A DNA stretch of 64,000 nt from Salinimicrobium catena. GTDB lineage: Bacteria; Bacteroidota; Bacteroidia; Flavobacteriales; Flavobacteriaceae. Below, piece by piece: positions 44,461-53,574 of this stretch. Position numbers and translations under genes: made by a program. Below the pieces are notes generated by a model. That model made no database searches and was not told the origin of the DNA. It worked only from the letters and a program-made list of their open reading frames with translations. The stretch spans positions 647,097 to 711,096 of the forward strand of contig NZ_FNGG01000002.1 of assembly GCF_900102915.1 (NCBI RefSeq), written 5' to 3'. Every line of letters begins with the position of its first letter. Positions within the stretch are counted from its first letter, which is position 1.

Positions 44461-45918
44461 CTAGCGCCTGCGGCTATACTTTTCTATAAGACGATTGATA
44501 TCGGGAGAAAACTTCAGCAAATAGATGACCGCAAGATATCCTGTTCCAATCATTACCGACTTCAGCAAAATGTTCACTACCGGATTGATACTGAAATCCC
44601 AGAAATAGAATAACAAGCTAAACACCAGGATCAGAAAAAGGCTGTAGAAGGTCTCTTTCGTAAAAGGCTGTATGCCGAACTTCTTATAGACGATAACCAG
44701 TTTGGAGGTGTTGTACATGGCAAAGGCCAAAAAGGTCGCCAAAGCCGCTCCAAAGATCCCGTACATGGGAATGAAAACCAGGTTGAGCACAAAAGCCAGC
44801 AGGGCTAAAAAAATTCCGATCGCCAGTACTAACCGGTAATAATCTGAATTGAACAATATACTGTTGTTATTTCCCAGCAAATTGTCGTAGAGTTTGACAC
44901 AGCTCAAGATCACCACTATTGAAAAACTGATCTGGTAGGCATCCGGTATGAGTTCATATAACTCCCTGATGTTGGTTACGATCAGCAGAAAAATGAGTCC
45001 GCTGATGATCAGGAGGGTCAGGGAGCTTTTTTCATACAGGTCCAAAAGTCCCTTTTTGTCCTTTTTGTTCAGCAGCGAGGCGGTCATGGGGTAAGTGATC
45101 TGGTGCATGGCCCTTGAGGGAACCGCGATCACAGAAGAGATATATACAGCTATTCCATAGACCGCCACCATCTCAATGGGCAAAAAACGTTCTATCATCA
45201 CCTTGTCCAGGTCTAGCAGGACCATGGCCACAGAGCCCGCGATCAAAATAAGTCCGGAATATTTCAGGATAAAAGAACGGTTGTGCGGAAAGCCAAACGT
45301 GATCTTCGGAAAATACAGCCTGAACGCATAGAGTTTCATGGCAATTGTCCTTAGAATAAAAACTCCGGTAAGGGAGTAAACAAAGCCTTCCACCGTAAGC
45401 ACGTCAAAATAAACGACAACCAATAACAGCGAAACACAGGCCCGATGGAACACCTCTTTCATGAAATTTCCGAAAACGCTCTGAAAATGGATCTTTGACC
45501 AGGAGAAGAAAATCTCAAAATAAGCCGTGGCAACCGCGATCACAAAGATCATCCAGATATACGGCTGCACCAGGGCGTTTCCTTCAGAAAAATAATCCAG
45601 CAGCAGGTCATAAGAGAAAAATCCGATGCTTCCCAGGATCAAGGCGATCCCCAGCGGCAAAAAAAGGATCACGCTCAACAATTTATCCTGCTCTTGTTTG
45701 GTATCGTAAGATGAATAGAATTTTACCAGCGTGTTATGCACCCCAAAGGCCATCAACGGCCAGATCAAATTGGCTGCCGAAAGCAGGAATCCAACCAGCC
45801 CGTAATATTCCGGCGTCAGGAAATTGGTGTAAAGGAACAAAGTATTGATCGCCCCTATACCAAACCCCAGATAGGTAGTCACCAGATTCTTTGCCGATTG
45901 ATTGATGATGACTCCCAT
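44461..45918 (-). CDS. Polysaccharide/O-antigen flippase (MOP superfamily)
   Basis: A 485-residue integral membrane protein with about 12-14 hydrophobic helices spread over its length, the pattern of Wzx-type flippases that move lipid-linked sugars across the inner membrane. No catalytic motif is expected. The start overlaps the stop of the glycosyltransferase by 1 nt (TAATG), so translation is coupled. With the glycosyltransferase and YfhO it suggests a surface-polysaccharide function. Confidence 0.85.
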   Translation of the reverse strand: MGVIINQSAKNLVTTYLGFGIGAINTLFLYTNFLTPEYYGLVGFLLSAANLIWPLMAFGVHNTLVKFYSSYDTKQEQDKLLSVILFLPLGIALILGSIGFFSYDLLLDYFSEGNALVQPYIWMIFVIAVATAYFEIFFSWSKIHFQSVFGNFMKEVFHRACVSLLLVVVYFDVLTVEGFVYSLTGVFILRTIAMKLYAFRLYFPKITFGFPHNRSFILKYSGLILIAGSVAMVLLDLDKVMIERFLPIEMVAVYGIAVYISSVIAVPSRAMHQITYPMTASLLNKKDKKGLLDLYEKSSLTLLIISGLIFLLIVTNIRELYELIPDAYQISFSIVVILSCVKLYDNLLGNNNSILFNSDYYRLVLAIGIFLALLAFVLNLVFIPMYGIFGAALATFLAFAMYNTSKLVIVYKKFGIQPFTKETFYSLFLILVFSLLFYFWDFSINPVVNILLKSVMIGTGYLAVIYLLKFSPDINRLIEKYSRRR

Positions 45919-47204
45919 TAAACCATCTCCTTTATAAGTTTTGCCAGTTCCCCGGTTAAGGCTTCCCGGCTGTATTTCTGCAAACCAATGGGGTGAGATC
46001 TCAGATCACCTGCCTTGAACTTCCTGTAGAGCTCAAGGATATGAGCCTTTATTTCTTCCTTTTCAGCATACAGGAAATAGGCGCCGGTATTGGTCTCCCG
46101 GATTATCTTCTGAATATCGGCTTTTTCGGGACCTACCGCTAAAATAGGTCGGTTACTCACCATGTACTCGAAAAGTTTTCCCGGAATGATCCCACGGGTG
46201 TCTTCTATGTTTATTTCTATCAATAGCAGCACCTGCGAACTTCTTTGCAGCTGCAGGGCCTCGGTATGAGAAACATAACCTTGTACTGAAAGCCATTTTT
46301 CCAGCCCGGCCTGCTTGATGCTTTCCAGGACAGGCTCCCCTACCGCACCCACCAACTTCAGCTGGAGATCTTTGGCAAAATCCTCGTTTTCTAAAGTAAG
46401 TTCCTTCAAAGCGGCCCAGAGATTCTTCGGATTCCTTCCTGAAAGCAACGAGCCGATGTGTGCCAGACTGAATTTCTCATCAAGGACAACAGCTTCCACT
46501 TTTTCATGATCGTAGCCATTAGTGATCACTTTAATGGGTGTTAAAGTAATTTTCTGAAATTCCTCCCGGGTAGTAAAACTGGTGGTGATCAAGTGATCGG
46601 CCCCATCTAAGATCGCTTTCTCCAGTTTCTTATGTTTTTGCTGTGATCTTTGGAGCAGTTTCAGTTTTTTGTGGTAGCCAATCTGGGTCCAGGGATCCCG
46701 AAAATCGGCTATCCAAAAAATATTCAATTTCTTCTTCAGTTTCAGTCCCATCAAGTGCATGCTGTGCGGCGGCCCCGTGGTGATAATGGCATCTACAGGG
46801 TTTTCCTGAAGGTATTTTGTAAGGAACTTCACCGAAGGTTTTATCCAGAATTTCCGCGCATCGGGAATGAAGAAATTTCCGCGAACAAAAAGCATGAGCT
46901 TCTGAATGAATCCCTGCTGTTCTTCTTCAGGAATGATGCCCGAGCTTATCTTCTGCGTGTCTTTGCCAGAGAGCAGTTCGGCTAAAGAATAAGGCTCGAA
47001 AATGGGTTTTTTGATCACCTTTATATTTTCAGGAACTTTTTCCTCAAGTCCCGGATCTTTCAGAGGATAATGGGCATTCTCTGGAACATATATGACAGGC
47101 TCAACATCATACTTGGGCAGGTACTTGGCGAACTTCAGCCACCTTTGTACTCCGGGTCCACCCGCGGGCGGCCAATAATATGAAATGATAAGCACTTTTT
47201 TCAC
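45918..47204 (-). CDS. Glycosyltransferase family 4-like protein
   Basis: A 428-residue GT-B glycosyltransferase. The N-terminal domain begins MKKVLIISYYWPPAGGPGVQRW, a glycine-rich acceptor-side loop typical of GT4 enzymes. The C-terminal nucleotide-sugar site includes IIPGKLFEYMVSNRPILAVGPE. Donor and acceptor sugars are unknown. It lies 9 nt after yfhO-like and is coupled to the flippase. Confidence 0.88.
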   Translation of the reverse strand: MKKVLIISYYWPPAGGPGVQRWLKFAKYLPKYDVEPVIYVPENAHYPLKDPGLEEKVPENIKVIKKPIFEPYSLAELLSGKDTQKISSGIIPEEEQQGFIQKLMLFVRGNFFIPDARKFWIKPSVKFLTKYLQENPVDAIITTGPPHSMHLMGLKLKKKLNIFWIADFRDPWTQIGYHKKLKLLQRSQQKHKKLEKAILDGADHLITTSFTTREEFQKITLTPIKVITNGYDHEKVEAVVLDEKFSLAHIGSLLSGRNPKNLWAALKELTLENEDFAKDLQLKLVGAVGEPVLESIKQAGLEKWLSVQGYVSHTEALQLQRSSQVLLLIEINIEDTRGIIPGKLFEYMVSNRPILAVGPEKADIQKIIRETNTGAYFLYAEKEEIKAHILELYRKFKAGDLRSHPIGLQKYSREALTGELAKLIKEMV

Positions 47205-47212
47205 GCCTCTGG

Positions 47213-49642
47213 TTAAAAGGTGTTCCTGTTTCTTTTCATTTTATAGAAGATCCCGCCAATGATCAGCAGAGCAAGAGCCCCGGTGCTGGCCAGCGCTATG
47301 CTGCTTCCGGTCTTCACCACCTGCGGTTCAAATTTGAAGGTCACTTCATGCTCCCCGGCAGGAACTACCATAGCCCGAAGCACGTAATTCGCCCTGAAGT
47401 GCGGCATTTCCTCTCCGTCAACATAAGCCTGCCACCCATGCGGGTAATAAATTTCAGAGAACAAAGCCAGTTGTTCATTTTCTGCGGAATAGCGGTATTT
47501 CAGTTCATTCGGTTGATAGGAAACCAATTCAATGTTCGCCAGCGAGTCGGTCGAAAATTCTGTTTTTGAAAGGTATTCCCTGAACTTGCTGTGGACCACC
47601 GCAGTCTTTTTGGTGTTCAATCCTTTAAGACCAAGGAGCTCTTCATTAGCATTCTGCACCAGCTTTACATTTTCCACGAACCAGGCATTGCCGTTAGTTT
47701 CAGGATTTTGCTGCGCTACAACTCCTTCTTCTGTAGGAATGATGAAATATTTCGTGTTCAGCATGTTGAGCACCTGCAGGTTGTTCTGTGAAAGGTAGAA
47801 ATCATAAAGTTCCTGCATTCTTCCGGGCTTGGCGGCATGATATCCTCCCACAGAATTATGAAAATAAGAAGTCCTGGCGGTGTTGAAAGGATTCCCCGAA
47901 AGGTCAAAAACCCTGTAGTGTCCGTTATCTTTCATGATCTCCCTGTCTGCCGCGTTTGGCTGAAACGGAGTATTCACCACGCTGGATCTCACAAAATCAT
48001 CGCTGTCCACATATCGTTTGTCTACCACCACCAGGTCGAAAAGGATCAATACCCCCAAGACGATGATGACCACATTCCTGCGGAATTTTCCCTGTAGGTA
48101 CAGCCAAAGAGCTCCGGCCACCAATACCACCAGTATCAGGGATCGGATCGTATCAGAAGTAAAAACGGCTTTTCTGTCCTCTTTTAAAGCTCTTAGGAAA
48201 TCCATTCCCAGTTGCTGTATGATGGCGCTGTCTGTATCGCTTGAGAAACTGAACAGTACCGATTTGAACAGCAGGAAGATCAGCGCCAGTCCTCCTACTA
48301 TGATGCTCGCCCATTTTAAAGCGTGCATTTTCTTTTCTCTGCTTTCTTCGGAATAAAGGAATCGTGATAACCCTACAATGGCCAGGATAGGCACACAAAG
48401 TTCCAGGATCACCTGTATTGAAGAAACCGCCCTGAACTTGTTGTACAGAGGCACATAATCGATGAAGAATTCGGTAAGAAAACCGAAGTTCTTACCCCAT
48501 GATAGCAGCAAAGCCAGGAGAGAACCTCCCACGATCCACCATTTAAGCCTTCCGCGGATAAGAAATAGCGCGAACACGAACAGGAAGATCACCGTGGCTC
48601 CAATATAGGCAGGCGCTCCAACAAAGGGCTGGTCTCCCCAATAGGTTGGGGCCGATTGCGCAAACTGACGGGCCTGCACTGGGGATGCTCCCATTTTCAG
48701 CAGCTCCTGGTAAATATTTGATTCAGTACCCACATCTTCAGCACTGGAACCACCCATGAACCGGGGAATAAAGAGATTGAAACTCTCCAGGATCCCGTAG
48801 CTGTATTCGGTGATATAATTATAATCCAAGCCTTCGGTCTTAACAGCAGCCCCTTCCGGAGTGATCGTAAGGCCGGTATCGCCTCGGGTACTAAAGTCGG
48901 CATATTGTTTTGTGGCCAGTAAATTCGTCGCGTTGGTCCCTATCGCCAGGATCACTGCCACCACCATAACACCGACAGCTTTAAAAAAGTGAGGTAATTC
49001 TTTCTTTTTAAAGGCGTCATAAAGATAGACCAGGCCTAAGACCAGTACCAGCAACAGCAGGTAAAAGGTCATCTGAAAGTGATTGGCACTGATCTCCAGC
49101 GCCATTCCCAACGCCAAAAGAATGAAACCGGTGATGTATTTCCTGTTAAAACAGAGCAAAATGCCTCCTAGCACCCACGGCATATAGGCAATGGCATGCG
49201 CCTTGGCGTTGTGTCCCACCCCCAGAATGATAATGAGATAGGTGGAAAAACCGAATGCCAGTGCACCCAAAAAGGCCAGTTTATAATCGATCTTCAGGAC
49301 CAGTAAAAGAATGTACAGCCCAATGAAATACAGGAAAAGATAATCTGCGGGCCGTGGCAGGAAACGCAGGGCCCGGTCGAATTCTTTAATGTAGTTATGA
49401 GGATAATTGGCCCCTAACTGGTAGGTAGGCATGCCCCCAAAAGCGGCATCGGTCCAGTAGGGTTCCTCGCCGGTCTCGGCCCTGAACTCGTTCTGCTGTC
49501 TTGCCATCCCGATATATTGCGCGATATCACTTTGAAAGATCTCCTTTCCCTGAAGGACTGGATAAAAATAAGCCAGCGCAATAACTATAAAACCAAGAAA
49601 TACAAAAAGATGAGGAAGGGATTTCTTCAGAAAACCGGTCAT
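47213..49642 (-). CDS. YfhO-family membrane protein
   Basis: An 809-residue protein with about 12-13 transmembrane helices and a soluble region near residues 545-770, the architecture of YfhO/GT-C-like proteins. An early Asp lies in EIFQSDIAQY, resembling the catalytic loop of GT-C transferases. In Gram-positives YfhO glycosylates lipoteichoic acid; in Bacteroidota its substrate is unknown. It heads the flippase/glycosyltransferase unit. Confidence 0.88.
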   Translation of the reverse strand: MTGFLKKSLPHLFVFLGFIVIALAYFYPVLQGKEIFQSDIAQYIGMARQQNEFRAETGEEPYWTDAAFGGMPTYQLGANYPHNYIKEFDRALRFLPRPADYLFLYFIGLYILLLVLKIDYKLAFLGALAFGFSTYLIIILGVGHNAKAHAIAYMPWVLGGILLCFNRKYITGFILLALGMALEISANHFQMTFYLLLLVLVLGLVYLYDAFKKKELPHFFKAVGVMVVAVILAIGTNATNLLATKQYADFSTRGDTGLTITPEGAAVKTEGLDYNYITEYSYGILESFNLFIPRFMGGSSAEDVGTESNIYQELLKMGASPVQARQFAQSAPTYWGDQPFVGAPAYIGATVIFLFVFALFLIRGRLKWWIVGGSLLALLLSWGKNFGFLTEFFIDYVPLYNKFRAVSSIQVILELCVPILAIVGLSRFLYSEESREKKMHALKWASIIVGGLALIFLLFKSVLFSFSSDTDSAIIQQLGMDFLRALKEDRKAVFTSDTIRSLILVVLVAGALWLYLQGKFRRNVVIIVLGVLILFDLVVVDKRYVDSDDFVRSSVVNTPFQPNAADREIMKDNGHYRVFDLSGNPFNTARTSYFHNSVGGYHAAKPGRMQELYDFYLSQNNLQVLNMLNTKYFIIPTEEGVVAQQNPETNGNAWFVENVKLVQNANEELLGLKGLNTKKTAVVHSKFREYLSKTEFSTDSLANIELVSYQPNELKYRYSAENEQLALFSEIYYPHGWQAYVDGEEMPHFRANYVLRAMVVPAGEHEVTFKFEPQVVKTGSSIALASTGALALLIIGGIFYKMKRNRNTF

Positions 49643-49666
49643 AAAATGTGGATTTTGGAGTGGAAA

Positions 49667-49942
49667 TTAGTCAATTTCTTCATAATCGATGTATTCTCCT
49701 ACATCTTTCTTTGACTTGCGGGTATTTTTCGGTTTTTTATCTATGCTTACTTCCCCCTCTTTTTTCTTTTCTGCGGAAGGATCAAAACCCTGGAATTGCT
49801 GCCCAAATTTCTTCCCTACCCTTCTCAGAATATATTTCAGAAGAAGGGGTCCAAACCACCGTATAATAAGTTTAAATCCGAAGTAGATCAACAGGATGAT
49901 CAACACCACCCTGATCACTTCAGAAAACGAAGCCTCGTACAT
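49667..49942 (-). CDS. DUF4834-like small membrane protein
   Basis: A 91-residue protein with one hydrophobic helix (about residues 10-33), an amphipathic basic segment and a charged C-terminal tail ending in acidic residues. This matches the Bacteroidota family DUF4834 as I remember it. Function is unknown. It lies 24 nt upstream of the YfhO-like gene and is probably its co-transcribed partner. Confidence 0.75.
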   Translation of the reverse strand: MYEASFSEVIRVVLIILLIYFGFKLIIRWFGPLLLKYILRRVGKKFGQQFQGFDPSAEKKKEGEVSIDKKPKNTRKSKKDVGEYIDYEEID

Positions 49943-50016
49943 TTTTCAAGTTTTTGTAAAATTACTATTCTGCCCAAAGAAAACCAGCATGCCGCTTTAA
50001 AAAAAGATAAAATATC

Positions 50017-50024
50017 TATATTTG
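50017..50024 (+). promoter_or_regulatory. -7 promoter box for the transporter-like gene
   Basis: TATATTTG, 20 nt before the ATG at 50045. Confidence 0.5.
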
Positions 50025-50044
50025 ATTTCACCAATCCAACCTTT

Positions 50045-50947
50045 ATGAAGATCCTGAAAACGTTATTCCTTTTTCTGTGCATCGGAATTCTTCCTGTACA
50101 TGCCCAATATACCGAAACCATTAATTCCAACAGACCGGGAAGTTCACAGGGAGCCTTCGCGGTTGGCCCGGGGGTGCTGCAGTTTGAAACCGGCGGGAAG
50201 TATGGCGGACAGGAACATATTCTGCTGGACACCAAATCAGACCTCTGGGGGATCGATTACATGGTGCGGTACGGATTTTTACTTGAAGAACTGGAGGTAA
50301 ATCTCATGGGCTCCTTTCTTAATACGAGTATAGATTATGAACGGGGAGCTTCTATAGAAACAAGGGAGATCAGGAACTTTGAATTTAACAGCATAGGACT
50401 GAAATACCTGGTGTACGATCCATACAAATATGCCAAGGAGAAAAAGCCAAACCTCTACAGTTGGAATGCCGCGCCCGAGTTCTACTGGTCAGATCTTATC
50501 CCGGCCGTGGCTGTATACGCCGGCGCTAATGTTTCATTCGGAGATAACCCTTACCTCTACGAAGGCGAAGGAAAGTTCTCCCCCCGCCTGGCCGTCATCA
50601 CTCAAAACAACTGGGGTGCCTGGGTGCTCGTTCTAAACCTGATCGCAGATAAACTGGGGCAGGAATATCCTACTTATGCGGGGATCGCTACCCTCACCCA
50701 CTCTTTCAACCAAAGGTTCGCGGTGTTTACCGAGTTCCAGGAGATCATCAGCGATGTTTACAGCGATGAAATAGTTCGGGCGGGACTGGCCTATCTTTTT
50801 CACCAGGACCTGCAGGCAGATCTTTCAGGTCTGTACAACTTCAAACACACTCCTTCCCGCTGGGAAGTGGCCCTGGGCCTCTCCTACCGCTTTGACTGGC
50901 ACAAGCAGGACCAGTTCCTGGAAAGAGCTGAAGACCTGCAAAAATAA
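50045..50947 (+). CDS. Outer-membrane transporter-like beta-barrel protein
   Basis: A 300-residue protein with a signal peptide (MKILKTLFLFLCIGILPVHA) followed by alternating hydrophobic strands, ending in an aromatic strand (ALGLSYRFDW). It resembles the family annotated as a transporter or phenol-degradation meta-pathway outer-membrane protein (PF13557). The frame is open further upstream to 49796, but the signal peptide and TATATTTG at 50017-50024 support the ATG at 50045. It precedes pncB-pncA by 75 nt; a link to nicotinate or nicotinamide uptake is possible but unproven. Confidence 0.75.
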   Translation: MKILKTLFLFLCIGILPVHAQYTETINSNRPGSSQGAFAVGPGVLQFETGGKYGGQEHILLDTKSDLWGIDYMVRYGFLLEELEVNLMGSFLNTSIDYERGASIETREIRNFEFNSIGLKYLVYDPYKYAKEKKPNLYSWNAAPEFYWSDLIPAVAVYAGANVSFGDNPYLYEGEGKFSPRLAVITQNNWGAWVLVLNLIADKLGQEYPTYAGIATLTHSFNQRFAVFTEFQEIISDVYSDEIVRAGLAYLFHQDLQADLSGLYNFKHTPSRWEVALGLSYRFDWHKQDQFLERAEDLQK

Positions 50948-50974
50948 CATCACAATTTTCGTAAATTAGTAGAA

Positions 50975-50997
50975 GCCGCTCTTGTAAAGAGGCGGGG
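50975..50997 (+). other. Hairpin before pncB
   Basis: GCCGCTCTT-GTA-AAGAGGCGG forms a GC-rich stem with one bulge, 26 nt before the pncB ATG. There is no T-run, so it is either a weak transcript end for the transporter gene or a 5' UTR control element. Confidence 0.35.
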
Positions 50998-51022
50998 GCA
51001 TGAACATTAAACCATACCAACT

Positions 51023-52429
51023 ATGCTGGATTTTACCGGTACCTATACAGATCAATACCAGCTCACCATGGGGCAGGTCTATTTTTTGAAAGGCCACACC
51101 CACCACACCGCAGTCTTTGATTATTTCTTCCGGAAGTTGCCTTTTGAAGGCGGTTATGCTGTCTTTGCCGGACTCGAGAATCTCCTGGAGATACTGAAGG
51201 ATCTAAGGTTCGACGAAAAGGATATCCAATTTCTGAAGCAGCTTGGTTTAAACAAGGATTATATCGAATACCTGAAGGATTTCCGCTTTACCGGCACTGT
51301 TTACAGCATGCGTGAGGGGGAAGTCGTCTTTCCCACAGAACCTGTGGTTAGAATAGAGGCCAACATCATTGAAGCTCAGATCATAGAAACCCTGCTCCTG
51401 AACATCCTTAATTTCCAGACACTTATCGCTACCAAAGCCAGCAGGATGCGGCTGCAGGCAAAAGGAAAAATGCTGATCGATTTCGGACTAAGGCGTGCCC
51501 AGGGCGCGGGAGGGTATCACGCCAGCCGCGCAGCGGTGATAGGCGGTTTTGAAGCCACTAGCAATACCAGGGCGGGCCGAGATTTTGATCTCCCGGTTTC
51601 GGGTACCATGGCTCACTCATACATCCAGAGTTACGAAGACGAGTTAAGCGCTTTCAGGGATTTTGCTGAAGCTCATCCCGAAAATACCGTTTTACTCGTC
51701 GACACCTACAACACCTTAAAAAGCGGCATTCCCAATGCGATCAAGGTAGGGAAAGAAATGGAGCAAAAAGGCCAAAAGCTCAAAGGCATTCGGCTTGACA
51801 GCGGCGACCTCGCTTACCTATCAAGAAGATCAAGGGAAATGCTCGATGAAGCCGGATTGGATTATGTGAAGATCGCTGCTTCCAATCAGTTGGATGAGCA
51901 CCTAATAAAAAGTTTACTGGACCAGGAGGCGCCTATCGATATCTTTGGAGTAGGCACCAGCCTGGTAACGGGACAGCCCGATGCCGCTCTTGACGGAGTG
52001 TACAAACTGGCATTTTTCAAGGAGGAACCAAGGATCAAACTTTCGGAAACCATTTCAAAGATCACCCTGCCTCATAAAAAGCAGGTTTTTCGGGTGCTGG
52101 ACAAACATGGAAATTTCGCAGGCTCAGACGTAGTTGCTCTTTCTGAGGAAGAAAATCCGCAGATGATGTTCCACCCTTCAGACCCTTTAAAACATCTTTC
52201 TGTTGGCGGACATCAAAAAGAACCACTGCTTCAAAAAGTGATGGAAAACGGAAAGATCCTTAACGATTCAAGGTCTCTTAAAGAGATAGAGGCCTTCAGC
52301 AGGGAACGACTGGATAAGCTGCCAAAAGAATATAAACGTTTCTTTAATCCGCATATTTACAAGGTGGGGCTCAGCGAAGACCTTAAACGGGAAAGAGACC
52401 GGTTAATAGATGAACATAAAGTAAAATAG
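51023..52429 (+). CDS. pncB: Nicotinate phosphoribosyltransferase
   Basis: A 468-residue type II enzyme that makes nicotinate mononucleotide from nicotinate and PRPP with ATP, for NAD salvage. The phosphorylated His is in SGTMAHSYIQSY, and the N-terminal LTDQYQLTMGQVYF-like substrate motif and GIRLDSGDLAYLS are intact. pncA follows 7 nt later, so the two make a salvage operon. Confidence 0.95.
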   Translation: MLDFTGTYTDQYQLTMGQVYFLKGHTHHTAVFDYFFRKLPFEGGYAVFAGLENLLEILKDLRFDEKDIQFLKQLGLNKDYIEYLKDFRFTGTVYSMREGEVVFPTEPVVRIEANIIEAQIIETLLLNILNFQTLIATKASRMRLQAKGKMLIDFGLRRAQGAGGYHASRAAVIGGFEATSNTRAGRDFDLPVSGTMAHSYIQSYEDELSAFRDFAEAHPENTVLLVDTYNTLKSGIPNAIKVGKEMEQKGQKLKGIRLDSGDLAYLSRRSREMLDEAGLDYVKIAASNQLDEHLIKSLLDQEAPIDIFGVGTSLVTGQPDAALDGVYKLAFFKEEPRIKLSETISKITLPHKKQVFRVLDKHGNFAGSDVVALSEEENPQMMFHPSDPLKHLSVGGHQKEPLLQKVMENGKILNDSRSLKEIEAFSRERLDKLPKEYKRFFNPHIYKVGLSEDLKRERDRLIDEHKVK

Positions 52430-52436
52430 ACGCGTT

Positions 52437-53042
52437 ATGAAAACACTGATCATAGTAGATGCCCAGAATGATTTTATGCCGGGAGGCGCTCTTGAAGTGC
52501 GTGAAGGCGACCGTATTGTACCGGTGATCAACAAGATCATACCAAAGTTTGAACTGGTACTGGCCACCCAGGACTGGCATCCGGCCGAACATAAAAGTTT
52601 TGCCATAAATCATCCGAACCGGAAGGAATACGAGATCATTGATCTTAACGGAATAGAACAGAAATTATGGCCGCCCCATTGTATCCAGGGAACTCCGGGA
52701 GCTGACTTCCATCCAGACCTGCAACTCAATTCTGTTGAAGCTATTTTTAGAAGCGCGATGGATGTGGAGGTAGACAGTTATAGCGGATTTTATGATAATG
52801 CGCATTTGAAAAGTACGGGACTTGCAGGCTTCCTCCGTGAAAAAGGAGCAGATGATCTCTACTTCTGTGGCCTGGCCGCCGATATTTGTGTTTATTACAC
52901 CATAAAAGATGCGCTTGCAGAAGGATTTAAAGCCACCCTCATTGAAGATGCTACCGTACCGCTGATCCAGGAAGATTACGAGAAGGTGCGTAAAGATATA
53001 CTCGCCAGGGGAGGAAAAATAATAACTTCAGAAGAGCTGTAG
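52437..53042 (+). CDS. pncA: Nicotinamidase (pyrazinamidase)
   Basis: A 201-residue cysteine hydrolase that deamidates nicotinamide to nicotinate, feeding PncB directly. The catalytic Asp (IIVDAQNDFMPGG), metal-binding TQDWHPAEHKSF and nucleophilic Cys in FCGLAADICV are intact. It is the second gene of the pncB-pncA pair. Confidence 0.95.
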   Translation: MKTLIIVDAQNDFMPGGALEVREGDRIVPVINKIIPKFELVLATQDWHPAEHKSFAINHPNRKEYEIIDLNGIEQKLWPPHCIQGTPGADFHPDLQLNSVEAIFRSAMDVEVDSYSGFYDNAHLKSTGLAGFLREKGADDLYFCGLAADICVYYTIKDALAEGFKATLIEDATVPLIQEDYEKVRKDILARGGKIITSEEL

Positions 53043-53056
53043 GTTTTCGGAAAGAT

Positions 53057-53485
53057 TCATCTGCGATGCCACCTGCGGGTGAACCACCAAACAGCAGCTT
53101 GTAGCAGTGCAGTAAGAACAAAGGAAACCACCAGGTTCTGCAGGGTCACCACCACCCCCAGGGTATAACTATCTTCAAATGGAGATGGAAGGTCATAAGC
53201 ATTGACCAGGCTCTGGTGAAAATACCCGAAGACAGAACAACTTACCAGCAAAAATCCGTAGGTGAAATAGAAGAAAAAGTTCCTTTTTTCAGACCATTTA
53301 TAGTAGATGGAAACTACTGAAAGAAGCACCCAGCTTATCCAGATGCTTACCTGGTAATTCAATACACTGTTCCGCGCTTGTTGTACATCCTGCAAATCCA
53401 AAGCATTTCCGGCTTTGAACAACATGTAGACCGGATACAACAGCACTAAAATGACCAGGGTTCGTAAAATGGCCTTTTTACTCAT
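53057..53485 (-). CDS. Small four-helix membrane protein, unknown function
   Basis: A 142-residue protein with four predicted membrane helices (about 6-25, 48-64, 70-90 and 105-135) and a basic C-terminal end (FTRRWHRR). I recognise no family. It sits alone between the convergent pncA and the rny terminator. Confidence 0.65.
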   Translation of the reverse strand: MSKKAILRTLVILVLLYPVYMLFKAGNALDLQDVQQARNSVLNYQVSIWISWVLLSVVSIYYKWSEKRNFFFYFTYGFLLVSCSVFGYFHQSLVNAYDLPSPFEDSYTLGVVVTLQNLVVSFVLTALLQAAVWWFTRRWHRR

Positions 53486-53517
53486 AATACTAAGTTACTA
53501 AAAAGCAGCTGGAACCA

Positions 53518-53556
53518 TAAAAAAAGACCCTGCTTCCAAAAGAAGCAGGGTCTTAC
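53518..53556 (-). terminator. Intrinsic terminator downstream of rny
   Basis: A 13-bp stem AAGACCCTGCTTC / GAAGCAGGGTCTT (53524-53536 with 53542-53554) is followed by a T-run on the minus strand. Confidence 0.9.
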
Positions 53557-53574
53557 AATCTATGTTTTTCAAAT

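Noticed and set aside
49796-50044. Upstream extension of the transporter-like protein
   Set aside because: It overlaps the DUF4834-like gene on the other strand and would bury the signal peptide that begins at 50045.
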